Below, in pieces: positions 43,432 to 53,165 of a stretch of DNA of 64,000 nt. The notes under the pieces are model-generated. The model searched no databases and was not told the DNA's origin. It saw nothing but the letters and a program-made list of their open reading frames with translations. Numbering within the stretch: position 1 is the first letter of the stretch; each line of letters begins with the position of its first letter. This stretch comes from Brenneria populi (GTDB lineage: Bacteria; Pseudomonadota; Gammaproteobacteria; Enterobacterales; Enterobacteriaceae): contig NZ_JAYWTM010000006.1 of NCBI RefSeq assembly GCF_036016195.1, positions 248,001 through 312,000 of the forward strand, written 5' to 3'. Made by a program: the position numbers and the translations under genes.

Positions 43432-44376
43432 ATGAGAACCCCCTTGTTCCCTTGGTTCATCCTATGGATGACCATCCCAATCATTATCTTCTTTCTATTC
43501 ATCTTGCCCGCCCATGCCAGTGATGGACCGTTCTATCAGCGTGGTCAAGAAGGCTGGTTTTGGTATCAGGCCATTCCTGAGCCAGCGAAGCCTAAAGAGC
43601 TATTAAAGCAGGAATTTGGTTCCGTTGAGTCCAGTCAGGACGAGCTAAAGCCCTTCAGTGCAGCTTGGTTTCGTGAGCACATGCAGTCGTTCATGGACAA
43701 GGCAATTGATGAGCCGACGAATGAGAACGTCAGAGCCTATCTGTATCTCCAGCGCGTCATGATGGATAAGGGCTCACAGTTTGCTGATGTTAGTCAGCAG
43801 GTGGTCATGGGCGATCCTGTTTTGGATGAAATCAGTCGCAGACCCTTGGCGACCTATGCTGCCAATCGGATGGATCGAGAAGCTGGCGCTCAACGGGATG
43901 TTGCTTTAGGTGAGGTAGCAAAACGGGCTGGATTGTTCTTTTTCTATCGTTCAGATTGCCCTTATTGCCATGCTCAAGCGCCTATCATCGAATCTATGGC
44001 CTTAAACTATGGGTTCGAGGTGTTTGCTATTGCTGTCGATGGCTTGCCTTTACCCGGTGGAGAGTTTCCCAATTACAAAGTCGATTCAGGACAAGCACAA
44101 TCCTTGTCCGTTACGACTGTCCCTGCCGTGTTCTTAGTTGACCCGCCTAACGTCATTACTCCGATTGGGCAAGGCGCAATGAGCCTTGATGAGCTCAATA
44201 ATCGAATTATTCTCGCAGCCCATCAAGCCGGTTGGATTGACGATCAAACTTACTATACCACCAGACCTGTTCAGCCCGGCGTGTCACTCGCGATGTCAGC
44301 TCAAGAGCTTAACGAAAAAATATTACAGGACCCTGAGTTCCTTGTTCGCTATCTGCGTGCACAAGGAGGGTTATAA
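43432..44376 (+). CDS. traF: TraF thioredoxin-fold pilus assembly protein
   Basis: 314 residues: signal peptide (ending near AHA), then a thioredoxin-like domain with CPYC (176-179, RSDCPYCHAQAP) and a cis-proline strand (TTVPAVFLV). F TraF usually lacks the CxxC, whereas the ICE/plasmid TraF/TrhF-type proteins can keep it, suggesting active disulfide chemistry. Heads the traF-traH-traG operon; 2 nt before traH. Confidence 0.92.
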   Translation: MRTPLFPWFILWMTIPIIIFFLFILPAHASDGPFYQRGQEGWFWYQAIPEPAKPKELLKQEFGSVESSQDELKPFSAAWFREHMQSFMDKAIDEPTNENVRAYLYLQRVMMDKGSQFADVSQQVVMGDPVLDEISRRPLATYAANRMDREAGAQRDVALGEVAKRAGLFFFYRSDCPYCHAQAPIIESMALNYGFEVFAIAVDGLPLPGGEFPNYKVDSGQAQSLSVTTVPAVFLVDPPNVITPIGQGAMSLDELNNRIILAAHQAGWIDDQTYYTTRPVQPGVSLAMSAQELNEKILQDPEFLVRYLRAQGGL

Positions 44377-44378
44377 CA

Positions 44379-45767
44379 ATGAAAAAAGTATTACGAGTAT
44401 CGCTAATCGCCTGTGCGATTGGTTTTTCATCTATGAGCCAAGCAAGCTTGCAACAGGAGATGAACCAGTTGTTTGGTTCAATGACCAACACCACTGCGCC
44501 TGGCGTATTTGAGAGTCAACGGCGTGGTGTGATATCTGGCGGAAGCGTTGTTGTTCGTAACAGGATCATGAACGAGAACCTCGTCTCTATGGTGCCACCG
44601 TCATTCCAAGCCGGTTGTGGCGGCATTGATATGTTCGCGGGAAGTTTGTCATTTGTTAACGCGGATCAGTTTGTTCAATTACTTCGCTCTGTTGCTGCAA
44701 ACGCCAAGGGGTATGCATTCCAATTGGCGCTCAGTGCTATGTGTGAGAAATGCTCACAGCACATGGAGACACTGCAAAAGAAAATCCAGCAGTTGAACGA
44801 GTATTTTGGTAACTCCTGTCAAATGGCTCAGGGAGTCGTGAACGATACCCTGGCTGCTTTTGGTAAAAAGGGGCAAACAGAAGCCAGCATGTTGAGCTCA
44901 CTTAAAGGGGCTGGGGACATTTTTACCAGTTGGAGTGAGTCCAATGGTAAGAACCCATATGAGAACGCTTCGAGTGTCGCGGCATCTGATGTAAACAGAA
45001 CGATTAAAGGTAATTTGGTTTGGCGAGCACTGAAACGTCATTCGGCATCAAGCTGGTTTGCATCGGGGGATGACCGTTTTCTTGAAGCAGTTATGTCGGT
45101 GACTGGTTCGATCATTGTTGGTGATCTAGCTAATGCCGCTGATGGCCAAGGTAAAGCCCCGAAACTGACCAGACTGAATGGCAATAAAGTGACTATTGAG
45201 CATCTAATTCACGGCGGTAACGTCGCTATGTACCGATGTGACACAGTGACACAAGACGGCTGTCTGAGTCCGACAATCACTAACGTGACCCTGACGGGGT
45301 TATCAACCCAAGTAGAAAATTTACTTCTTGGTACAGGTTCCAGTAACGGCATTATTTTTAAGTTTGCTCGAAATACAGGAGCTGCTAGCACCACCGAAAA
45401 GGCTTTTATGACATCGGCTCCTGCGAGCATTGGCGGCATGATTCGAACACTTTCTGCATTAAATGAAGGGGCTGCTAGGTCGTTTGCTTCACGAGCGGCG
45501 CCATTTATTGCTGTTGAGATGGCCCGAGCATTGGTTGAAGACATGCTCAATGCAGCTAGAAGTACCTCTGGTGTAGAAGATCATGCCTATGCGAAGTTGT
45601 TAACTGAAGACCTTGAACGTGCACGTCGCCAAATCAATGAGGAATACGCCGCGTTACAGCGAAGATACGGCTCAGAGCAAGAATTGCTGGCGCACTTTAA
45701 CCAAGTGATTCAGACCATTCGCAAACAGCGTTATTACACCGTTAAATCTACGGCGTTGGGGGAATAG
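44379..45767 (+). CDS. traH: TraH pilus assembly protein
   Basis: 462 residues, signal peptide at the N-terminus, conserved GCGGIDMFAGSLSFVN and MCEKCSQHMETLQKKIQQLN blocks of the F-type TraH family, and a C-terminal coiled coil. Periplasmic/outer-membrane partner of TraF. Followed 3 nt later by traG. Confidence 0.93.
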   Translation: MKKVLRVSLIACAIGFSSMSQASLQQEMNQLFGSMTNTTAPGVFESQRRGVISGGSVVVRNRIMNENLVSMVPPSFQAGCGGIDMFAGSLSFVNADQFVQLLRSVAANAKGYAFQLALSAMCEKCSQHMETLQKKIQQLNEYFGNSCQMAQGVVNDTLAAFGKKGQTEASMLSSLKGAGDIFTSWSESNGKNPYENASSVAASDVNRTIKGNLVWRALKRHSASSWFASGDDRFLEAVMSVTGSIIVGDLANAADGQGKAPKLTRLNGNKVTIEHLIHGGNVAMYRCDTVTQDGCLSPTITNVTLTGLSTQVENLLLGTGSSNGIIFKFARNTGAASTTEKAFMTSAPASIGGMIRTLSALNEGAARSFASRAAPFIAVEMARALVEDMLNAARSTSGVEDHAYAKLLTEDLERARRQINEEYAALQRRYGSEQELLAHFNQVIQTIRKQRYYTVKSTALGE

Positions 45768-45770
45768 GTC

Positions 45771-48700
45771 ATGTGGGAAATCTATTCCATCGGGGATTCG
45801 GCTTTTTTAGAGCAGGTCCTGAACGCTGTCGCGATGATCACTGGTACAGGCGATTTCACTTCAATGGTTCGCATTGGCTTGCTCATTGGGGTATTGATGG
45901 TCTCTGTTCAGGCCTTAATGCAAGGTGGTCGTGGGATTAACTTTCAACATGTTTTAGTCTCATGGCTAGTCTTTGCAACCATGTTTGGGCCCAGTACCCG
46001 AGTGAGCATTGAGGATGCGTACACGGGGCAAGTTCGAGTGGTTGATAATGTGCCCATCGGTGTTGCTGCCGCAGGTAGTACGATTTCGACTGTTGGCTTT
46101 CAAATCACGCGATTGTTTGAAACGGCGTTCTCAACTCCCGCCATGACGGAATACGGCTTTGCATCCAGTTTACAGTCACTGATTAAAGTGAGAAAACAGG
46201 TGATGGATCGCTCTGGGTTGGGTGATGCAAATCGTGTCGCCGGTTCGGACATCGAGCAATCGTGGTTTAACTACATCAAAGAGTGCACCTTGATTGGTAT
46301 CGACATTGGCCAAAAGAACCTCGATCAGGTGCTGAGTGATCCTAACCCGATGACTGCGATTAGGTTTGATTCGCGCATTTATGGCACTCGAATCATGCTC
46401 AGTGGTAGCAGTAGCGATCTGGACTGCACCGATGCCTACAGCCAACTGAAACTCATGACAGAATCAACCTTCATTCCAAGGCTTAAACAGGTTCTGTCGG
46501 CCTCATTGGGAACTTCGTCAGCAACGGATACTGATGACGTGATCCGAAATGCACTGAATAACCTTGGTTTGGCTTCGGTTAACACCCAAGAGTACATGAC
46601 CGCGTCGGTGCTTTTGCCTATCTATGAGCAAAGCGTGACGGGCAAATATATGGATGATCAAGCTTTCACCGCCGCCGTTATGGTTAACCAAGCGATTGAG
46701 CAGCGCAATACGCAATGGGCGGCGGAGCAGACCCTGTTCCAAAGCATCGTTCGTCCGATGATGACGTTTTTTGAGGGTTTCATTTACGCCATCACCCCAT
46801 TGATGGCCTTTGTGATTGCCCTTGGCCAAATCGGGATGCGAATGGCCGGGAAGTACTTGTTAATCCTGCTTTGGATTCAACTTTGGATGCCTGTCATGGC
46901 CATCATTAACCTGTATATTCATTTAACCGTTGCAGGGAAAATGTCGGCTCTTGATGCATTTGCAGGTACAGAAGTGCCATCTTTTGCTGGGATGATGCAG
47001 ATGGATTCAGTGCTGCAAACCTGGATAGCTACTGGCGGCATGTTGGCGTCGAGTGTTCCGGCGATTTCGCTCATGCTTGTGTATGGCTCAGCAATAACCG
47101 CTACCCACTTGGCTGGACGTCTTCAAAACGGTGATGCCATTGATGAAAAGATGGCAAGTCCAGATGTCTCGAAAAATGCACCGGTGATGCAATCACAGTC
47201 AATGTTCCAAAATTCAGCCCTCACTGGTTCTGCAATGACCGGTGCGTCAAACTTACTAAGCAGTTTCTCTGTCGGAAACGCAGTGGGTTCAATGGTCGGC
47301 TCTGCAAAAGAATCCATGACTCAGGCAACTCAAGCCTTTAGTCGTCAAGTTGGCAATACCATGAGTCGAACCTTTGGTGAAAAGCTAAGTTACGACAATC
47401 TATCTTCAGTTGGACGTCAAATCGGTTCTTCTAATTCCGCATCTAGCGCCGTTGTTAATCAGGTCACTGATGACCTGCAAACACGGTATGGTTTCGGAGA
47501 CGATAAAAAAGACGCTGTACGTGGCTTGGTATCGGGCGTGCTATCGGGAGGCCTAAGGGTCGGTGGCGATGGAACTATTACTAATCCCGGTGAGAAAGAA
47601 GTTGCTGATAAGGGTTTTCTTGGAAGGCTTCTTGGTACTGGCGGCAATGATTCTCCACAGGGCAACTTGCCAGGAGTCGATAAGCCAGACTCATCTCGTG
47701 TACCAAAACTATCAAGGGTACGAGCAGGCTTGGATTTAGGTGGTAACTTTAGTGGCCAAGTTGAGTCGTCAGAAGGCAGCTCTCGGTCAACGACCGCAAA
47801 TACGCTCACTGGGGAGATGCAAAGCTTGGCATCAAGTGATTCACGACGTGCTGAGTATCGCGATGCAATGGTTAAGGACCTTTCAGATTCAAGACGTTCT
47901 GGCGTTGAGATGTCCTTGTCTAACCAAGACTATCAGTCTCTTCAGAGTTCAGCACAAGACGTTGTCACGGCATCAAACCGCTTTAGTGAGCTTGATCAGG
48001 CCAGCTACAGTCTATCAGGACAAAGGAACACGGATGGTGCGACGTTAACTCGATTAGCAGCGGATAATCCTGAAGTCATGGATTATTTAGGTCGCTATAT
48101 GAACCAGCATGTTGAAGCAGGTAACCGATTACGTGAAAACCTTCCAATGTATCAGCGCTTGCTACCTGATGATAATCAGGCGTATGTGGCCGCAGCTATG
48201 GAGTCTTTAACCTATAGCAACTCCTCTACGCCCGCTGAACGAGACAATGACTATCAAGCAGCAATGACTGTTATGGCGATGGCTACCGGAGCCGATTTAC
48301 GATCTATTCAGCCACGCTCTAATGAAGGCTTGTCATCAACGGCACCTACTTTTGGTGGCACTCAAAGCCAAGTTGAATCCGGTGTTCTGGGAGGCTATGA
48401 GGATGCTGCAACAGTTCAAACGCAGTTCAATTCGGCTCAATCTGCTTACCAAACCAATCTTTCTGGTGTAGATGGACAGCTGAATGCGCATCAGCAACAA
48501 GCCCAGCAGGCCGTAGCTTCTGACACAAGTACCTATCAATCTGGACTAAACAGTGAAGCTGGCTCTCAGTGGCGATCTCGCATTATGGCTGATGATAGCG
48601 GAGTCTCTGGTGCTGAAATGTTCTTCAACAGCGCCAGTGCTATTGGTGATTTCAGTGGCAAGCATACTGATGCAGCATTGCATACCTTGAATCATTTTGG

Positions 48701-49340
48701 CGGAGACTATGAGAGTTACAAGGAGCAAGCCCTTGCAGAACCTGGCTCACGAGGTTTCTTGCACAATGCAACGGTGGCCAGCAAATCAACATGGGATGGG
48801 TTAAAAGCAGCCGTTGATGCCGGAACCTCTTTGGAAAATCCTTTGACGGCGTTTAATGATGCATACAGTGGATCGAGTTCGCAGTATGCCTCCGAAGTTA
48901 ACTGGGGCACTAAGTCTGAAGCCATGTTGGCTGGGGCATTCGGTGCGGCAGTTAACAATCGATACGGTGAGTTCTTAGAACAGTACGCCGATGATTTTAA
49001 ACAGGAAGCATACAGCGAAGGGCAGAGAATGGGATTGACCCCGATTCAAAGTCAAGTGTTTGCTCAAGCTTTCAATGAAGGTTTGGCGGGGCGCGTATTC
49101 AACTCTGAAGACTCATCGAGTTGGTCGCCTGAAATGCTAGGTCTAAGGGAGCAAATGCTAAATGAGTATCGTCAAAAGGATGAGAGTGGCGCTTACATTC
49201 CTGACAGTGTGTCCGAAGAAGATAAAGCATTTGTGGATAAGCAGATAGCGGTGATCTCAAATGCATCGCTTGCGGGAGATTATGCTCAGAACAACTTGAT
49301 CGATATTAGGGCCTATAACCAGGCATCAGGAAGGAACTGA
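45771..49340 (+). CDS. traG: TraG mating-pair stabilisation and exclusion-recognition protein
   Basis: 1,189 residues. N-terminal TraG_N domain with several membrane segments (about 40-120 and 320-460), then a very long periplasmic Ser/Gln/Asn-rich C-terminal region. In this family TraG of the donor is the target recognised by Eex of the recipient, and eex lies just downstream. Confidence 0.94.
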   Translation: MWEIYSIGDSAFLEQVLNAVAMITGTGDFTSMVRIGLLIGVLMVSVQALMQGGRGINFQHVLVSWLVFATMFGPSTRVSIEDAYTGQVRVVDNVPIGVAAAGSTISTVGFQITRLFETAFSTPAMTEYGFASSLQSLIKVRKQVMDRSGLGDANRVAGSDIEQSWFNYIKECTLIGIDIGQKNLDQVLSDPNPMTAIRFDSRIYGTRIMLSGSSSDLDCTDAYSQLKLMTESTFIPRLKQVLSASLGTSSATDTDDVIRNALNNLGLASVNTQEYMTASVLLPIYEQSVTGKYMDDQAFTAAVMVNQAIEQRNTQWAAEQTLFQSIVRPMMTFFEGFIYAITPLMAFVIALGQIGMRMAGKYLLILLWIQLWMPVMAIINLYIHLTVAGKMSALDAFAGTEVPSFAGMMQMDSVLQTWIATGGMLASSVPAISLMLVYGSAITATHLAGRLQNGDAIDEKMASPDVSKNAPVMQSQSMFQNSALTGSAMTGASNLLSSFSVGNAVGSMVGSAKESMTQATQAFSRQVGNTMSRTFGEKLSYDNLSSVGRQIGSSNSASSAVVNQVTDDLQTRYGFGDDKKDAVRGLVSGVLSGGLRVGGDGTITNPGEKEVADKGFLGRLLGTGGNDSPQGNLPGVDKPDSSRVPKLSRVRAGLDLGGNFSGQVESSEGSSRSTTANTLTGEMQSLASSDSRRAEYRDAMVKDLSDSRRSGVEMSLSNQDYQSLQSSAQDVVTASNRFSELDQASYSLSGQRNTDGATLTRLAADNPEVMDYLGRYMNQHVEAGNRLRENLPMYQRLLPDDNQAYVAAAMESLTYSNSSTPAERDNDYQAAMTVMAMATGADLRSIQPRSNEGLSSTAPTFGGTQSQVESGVLGGYEDAATVQTQFNSAQSAYQTNLSGVDGQLNAHQQQAQQAVASDTSTYQSGLNSEAGSQWRSRIMADDSGVSGAEMFFNSASAIGDFSGKHTDAALHTLNHFGGDYESYKEQALAEPGSRGFLHNATVASKSTWDGLKAAVDAGTSLENPLTAFNDAYSGSSSQYASEVNWGTKSEAMLAGAFGAAVNNRYGEFLEQYADDFKQEAYSEGQRMGLTPIQSQVFAQAFNEGLAGRVFNSEDSSSWSPEMLGLREQMLNEYRQKDESGAYIPDSVSEEDKAFVDKQIAVISNASLAGDYAQNNLIDIRAYNQASGRN

Positions 49341-49350
49341 AAATAGAAGG

Positions 49351-49382
49351 TAGCCAGCTTGTGGTTGGCTGGCTATTTTTTT
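49351..49382. terminator. terminator between traG and eex
   Basis: TAGCCAGC (49351-49358) with GCTGGCTA (49368-49375), then TTTTTTT. It overlaps the last codon of eex on the other strand, so it lies in both transcripts. Confidence 0.85.
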
Positions 49383-49804
49383 GGCTTTTTGGGATACCTT
49401 GGATAAAAGCCATCAAAAAACGAATGGAGCTTATACCAATACCATTTTTCTTCAATGCTCAAAGTTCTACCCGAATCTTTAACTTGGCTACTCAAGAATC
49501 TAATTCCAGTACAAATAGCTAAGAAAAAGAGTCCCAAACCAACAATTGTCCAACTCGCTTGCCAATATGCGATTGCTACAAGCATAGTGATTATGGCTAT
49601 AAGTCCGATGGGATTACAGGTCGCTTTGAATCCCAAGTAGCTGAAAAAAACGACGGTGCAGAACAGAAATGGCAAAGCCGCTAACTTGGCAGATGCCGTT
49701 AATATTTCTGATGGAAAAAAATGAGCCGCTGCCAAAGTCGCCAGAAAAAGCCCCAGTGATATAAACCAGCAGCGTGCTGGTAAAGATTTAAGTAAGTTTG
49801 TCAT
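49373..49804 (-). CDS. eex: Eex entry exclusion protein
   Basis: 143 residues from ATG 49804. An inner-membrane protein with about four hydrophobic segments and a charged cytoplasmic tail (YWYKLHSFFDGFYPRYPKKPKK). The length, the N-terminus (LLKSLPARCWFISLGLFLATLAAAHFFPSE) and the position after traG match SXT/R391 Eex, which blocks entry of elements of the same S or R exclusion group through TraG. The exclusion group cannot be told by eye. ATG 49828 is an alternative start. Confidence 0.82.
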   Translation of the reverse strand: MTNLLKSLPARCWFISLGLFLATLAAAHFFPSEILTASAKLAALPFLFCTVVFFSYLGFKATCNPIGLIAIITMLVAIAYWQASWTIVGLGLFFLAICTGIRFLSSQVKDSGRTLSIEEKWYWYKLHSFFDGFYPRYPKKPKK

Positions 49805-49861
49805 CTTCTTAGTACTCTCAAAGTGCACAGACGGTGCACAATCAAATCATGCATCAGCATG

Positions 49862-50395
49862 TTAGTTCTCAAAAAGTGCTCTAGTGGTTTGCTCGGCCAT
49901 AATCTCACACACAGGGCATTTAAGCTGAATGCGCTGTTGTGATACCGTCAAATACAGACTGCCGCATCGACACCGGTGTAAGGATGCAAGCTGTGATCTT
50001 AAATCACGAGCTAGAACCCAACCTTCATTGATGGTCAGTTTTTTCCAGGGGATCTCAGCTGGAAGATCTGCTTCTTCTCTTGCAACCAAATACGCATCGT
50101 AAGCCTTCATCAAAGCATCGATATTTAATTGCTTGTAGACATTATCACCACCAATATTGACATAAAGCGCCATCAGCAGGGAGCCTTCAACTAGGGCTCT
50201 TCTGCTTTTAACAATGGCATCAGATTCTGGTAATTGACCAGGACAAGGTGACTTGCCAGTCACTTCTTTGTGCAGCCTTCTGATAATGTGGATTGGCAAA
50301 CCAGTATCGAGCGCGATAATGGTTGTTCGAAATCCGTATTTAATAAGCAGCGAGGCTCGGGTAAACAGCTCACTTTTGGACAGGTTATCAATCAT
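49862..50395 (-). CDS. setC: SetC transcriptional activator (FlhC-like)
   Basis: 177 residues, FlhC-like, with a C-terminal zinc site made by CRCGSLYL...CPVC. Works with SetD as the master activator of SXT/R391 transfer operons. Overlaps setD by 4 nt (ATGA). Confidence 0.92.
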   Translation of the reverse strand: MIDNLSKSELFTRASLLIKYGFRTTIIALDTGLPIHIIRRLHKEVTGKSPCPGQLPESDAIVKSRRALVEGSLLMALYVNIGGDNVYKQLNIDALMKAYDAYLVAREEADLPAEIPWKKLTINEGWVLARDLRSQLASLHRCRCGSLYLTVSQQRIQLKCPVCEIMAEQTTRALFEN

Positions 50396-50691
50396 GCATC
50401 CCCCTTGTTGTTTAGGGTTGATAATAAATAAGCGATTCTTGGGATACCTGTGCCTTTGCTCTTCACCATCTCAATCAGTTGGCTTTGGTTACCCCTTGGT
50501 TGAAACAGCATGAATGATGAGGTCGCAACTCGTTGCAGGTCGTCAACACCGGCATTAATCAGTGCATCCACCACGTCGCGTGTAAGTCCAAAGCGCAAGA
50601 CAGCCTCTTGCGGATCAATGCGCGCCAATTCCCGTGCTGCGTGCAGGTACGCCAAGTTTAATTGATAGAAGTCTTGTTGATTGGTTGTCAT
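50392..50691 (-). CDS. setD: SetD transcriptional activator (FlhD-like)
   Basis: 99 residues, FlhD-like helical protein (YQLNLAYLHAARELARIDPQEAVLRFGLT). Partner of SetC. Overlaps the upstream transglycosylase gene by 4 nt. The set genes are far downstream of the SetR-controlled promoter, so they are at the end of a long switch-regulated operon. Confidence 0.92.
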   Translation of the reverse strand: MTTNQQDFYQLNLAYLHAARELARIDPQEAVLRFGLTRDVVDALINAGVDDLQRVATSSFMLFQPRGNQSQLIEMVKSKGTGIPRIAYLLSTLNNKGDA

Positions 50692-51236
50692 TGACGGACC
50701 TCCAGTTCATGTAAAATATTGCGATAAATAGAAAGCACTCTTTGCCCATACCAGCGTGCACGCTCTTCGTTCCAACTGTGATAGCGGCCTATGCCAAGCT
50801 CTAAATCGTTAGGTGAAGACTTGATTGCTTCGGCCAAAATACTGGAGCCGACGGTAAGGTTGGTGATGGGGTCTAGCAGTTCCGCCGCTGAGCTCACCCG
50901 ATGTCCGTGCCAATGCAAATTGATTTGCATTAGGCCAATATCGAGCTGGTATTTTTCACTCTCTTGCAGTGCTTGGTTTAACAGTTGCTCCGCTTCTGTC
51001 TGAGATTTGGCGTAGGTTGCGTTTGAACCATTGCGAATTGCGTATGGCCATGGACTGGTCATGTTAAGACCTCGATGTGAGGCCGACTCAGCCAAGGCAA
51101 CGGCGTAGAGCATGACTGGATCAATACCAACATTTTGTGCTGCTTTTTCCCACTGATAGCCCGGAAACGCATAGACTGAAGTGCTTGCGGACATGGCTAT
51201 CACTAGGGCAACGGTTTTTGCTTTAATCGTTTTCAT
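50688..51236 (-). CDS. lytic transglycosylase (T4SS-type SLT domain)
   Basis: 182 residues: signal peptide (ending VYA) and an SLT domain with the catalytic Glu in VALAESASHRG, then the GLMQINLHWHGH motif. Opens peptidoglycan for the conjugation machinery. Encoded in the croS-to-setC operon. Confidence 0.88.
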   Translation of the reverse strand: MKTIKAKTVALVIAMSASTSVYAFPGYQWEKAAQNVGIDPVMLYAVALAESASHRGLNMTSPWPYAIRNGSNATYAKSQTEAEQLLNQALQESEKYQLDIGLMQINLHWHGHRVSSAAELLDPITNLTVGSSILAEAIKSSPNDLELGIGRYHSWNEERARWYGQRVLSIYRNILHELEVRQ

Positions 51237-51885
51237 TTTTGTCCTCTAATTGATTTCCGAGAAGCGCCTGAATGGCTTTCGGGCTTATTCTTTTTAATGG
51301 CACTGCGCTAAAGTCAGCGATGCCTCTCGTATAAACTTGTGCCGCTTTTGACCAGTCACCCACGGCAACAGGCGCTTGCATATCAAATCCTTTTTGCTGG
51401 TTCTGATGGTCTGCAATACCCTGTAATAGCCTTGGGTATTCACCCACTTCGTCCCGTAGCAAGTAAGCCTGGTAGCGTGTTAAAAACTCTTTTTGCTTAA
51501 AGGGGTATTCCCTGTCATCAACCTTGCAGAGTTCAACCCATCCACCCATGTCTGAAATCACGCGGTGAATAAGCGCATCGTCAAACATCACGGATGTCCA
51601 AGCGCCAACCTGACGAACAGCCTTGTCAACTTTGTTCCAAGCAACCATGGCTCTTGAACCCGAGTTGCCATCGATATGCTTGATGACGTCAGCGGGCTTT
51701 GGAAAAAATTGCCCAGTATCCGGTGATTGAATATGCCGAGTCAGACCGATTCGCACTTCTTCAATGCTATAAGCACGAAGGGCTTCAAATGCGATGGATA
51801 GCAATTGTGGTGATACGCTTTTGCCATACATGGCCCAAGCTGCTCCCCAAACTTCAGCAAACTCGCGTTTATCAACCTCCTGCAC
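51223..51885 (-). CDS. replication protein P-like ICE protein, S083-like
   Basis: About 220 residues if started at GTG 51885, with GGGAGG 9 nt upstream and a 14-nt overlap with the preceding gene. An ATG at 51951 would overlap that gene by 80 nt. The sequence (EVWGAAWAMYGKSVSPQ...GQFFPKPADVIKHI) resembles phage replication P/DnaC-recruiting proteins, fitting the DnaT/O-like gene upstream. Confidence 0.7.
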   Translation of the reverse strand: MQEVDKREFAEVWGAAWAMYGKSVSPQLLSIAFEALRAYSIEEVRIGLTRHIQSPDTGQFFPKPADVIKHIDGNSGSRAMVAWNKVDKAVRQVGAWTSVMFDDALIHRVISDMGGWVELCKVDDREYPFKQKEFLTRYQAYLLRDEVGEYPRLLQGIADHQNQQKGFDMQAPVAVGDWSKAAQVYTRGIADFSAVPLKRISPKAIQALLGNQLEDKNEND

Positions 51886-52741
51886 TTGAACGAACCTCCC
51901 GAATACCTGGTCCGGCCCAGCTTTCAGCAATGCGGCGATTGCTTTCTTCAATATTCAATTGGTGATTGCTGCCCTTTAGGCTCGTCGATGATTGCTGTAC
52001 TTCATCAATGCGAACGTACTCGTCTTCCCATTGCCGGTTTAAAAGCCAGTTATGTGGCATAGGGGTCTTAGTCCGATCTTGATACTGCAATCGGTTGTCT
52101 CGTTGCTCTTTCCAGCGTGTTAGGACTTCCAAGGCGAGTTCATGATCTTCATTGAGGCCCATGCGCAGCCATTCTTCTTTGGCTTTCGCTTTTTTTTCTT
52201 TGCGTATTTGTACATCCCAGAAGTCTTCGAACTGTATCTGGTTAACAGTTTTAACTGTTGGCTTATTGCTTCTCTCAGAGTCATCCGACCGTTGAGAGTC
52301 CCTTACCGGGTTGCCATCAGGCATAAACAATGATGAAAATTCTTCTGGAAGCCGAGCTTGAAAAGCGGCAAGAGATTTCAAAAGCGATGCCATACCAACG
52401 AAGTCGGCAGGTACATCTTTAAGCAACCGAAAGGCTGCCTTACCTTGGTTCGGGTTTTCGATTGGGTTGTGCTTCAGAAAGCTCCTAATCAAAGTCCAAC
52501 CGGATTCCTCGCAACGAATGAGGAACTGATCTTGTTCTAACTCATTTAGAGCCTTGGCAACCTGTTGCTCTTCCCAGTTCAAGTCAGAAGCAACGTAACC
52601 AATCGGCAATCGAAAGCAGCCAAGCAAATTACAATGTGGGCATGTAAGCAAATACAGTCCTAGCAACTTCGCTGAGTCACTCCAGGACAAAACGTTTTGC
52701 TTTAGCCAAAAGCGGGTATAGACCTTGCCATAATCACGCAT
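51872..52741 (-). CDS. DnaT/replication O-like ICE protein, S084-like
   Basis: 289 residues with an N-terminal winged-helix-like region (VYTRFWLKQNVLSWSDSAKLLGLYLLTCPHCNLLGCFRLPIGYVASDLNWEEQQVAKALNELE) and a DnaT-like C-terminal block (PHNWLLNRQWEDEYV). Probably a replication initiator accessory. Lies directly after croS. Confidence 0.75.
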   Translation of the reverse strand: MRDYGKVYTRFWLKQNVLSWSDSAKLLGLYLLTCPHCNLLGCFRLPIGYVASDLNWEEQQVAKALNELEQDQFLIRCEESGWTLIRSFLKHNPIENPNQGKAAFRLLKDVPADFVGMASLLKSLAAFQARLPEEFSSLFMPDGNPVRDSQRSDDSERSNKPTVKTVNQIQFEDFWDVQIRKEKKAKAKEEWLRMGLNEDHELALEVLTRWKEQRDNRLQYQDRTKTPMPHNWLLNRQWEDEYVRIDEVQQSSTSLKGSNHQLNIEESNRRIAESWAGPGIREVRSSAGG

Positions 52742-52796
52742 GGAGGAACTCGCTTTTGTGTTTACGTAAAATGCTGACCATTATTTGCCCTTAATC

Positions 52797-53048
52797 CTAC
52801 TGGTTACTGGCTTTCAGCTCGCTTGGGCATTCGGGATAGATGTCCGGTCTTAACTGGGATCGGGTTACCTGTCCTTGCGTAGCTTGTTCGATTGGTAAAA
52901 CGAATTCAGCGGGAACACGCCCTGATTTATTCAACCAAAACCAGACGTTTTGCTGTTTTGAGTTGATGGCTCGTGCTAATGCTGATTGCCCGCCGACCAA
53001 GTCAATGGCACGGCGGAGATGTTTTTGTGTCGTGTTGAACACTTCCAT
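52797..53048 (-). CDS. croS: CroS, Cro-like repressor
   Basis: 83 residues, a Cro/YdaS-type HTH (AIDLVGGQSALARAINSKQQNVWFWLNKSGRVPAE). Divergent from setR across the four operators, like lambda cro/cI. In SXT/R391 the Cro-like protein is needed for induction after DNA damage. First gene of the operon that ends in setD/setC. Confidence 0.88.
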   Translation of the reverse strand: MEVFNTTQKHLRRAIDLVGGQSALARAINSKQQNVWFWLNKSGRVPAEFVLPIEQATQGQVTRSQLRPDIYPECPSELKASNQ

Positions 53049-53059
53049 ACCGTCTCCTG

Positions 53060-53154
53060 TTACAATAATAACTGTTACAAGATTGAATGTTACAGTTTAA
53101 ACTGTAGATTAGTCAACAGTTAAAATTGTTGAAAGGCTACAGTTTTATTTGTAG
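53060..53154. promoter_or_regulatory. four SetR/Cro operators and divergent promoters
   Basis: Four 18-bp sites of type TTACA-N8-TGTAA: 53060-53077 (imperfect), 53090-53107 (contains a perfect 16-bp palindrome, 53091-53106), 53114-53131 (CAACA...TGTTG) and 53137-53154 (CTACA...TGTAG). Spacings are 30, 24 and 23 bp. This agrees with the published four-operator SetR switch of SXT. The last site lies only 12 bp before setR, allowing autorepression. Confidence 0.85.
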
Positions 53155-53165
53155 AATACGGGCTT

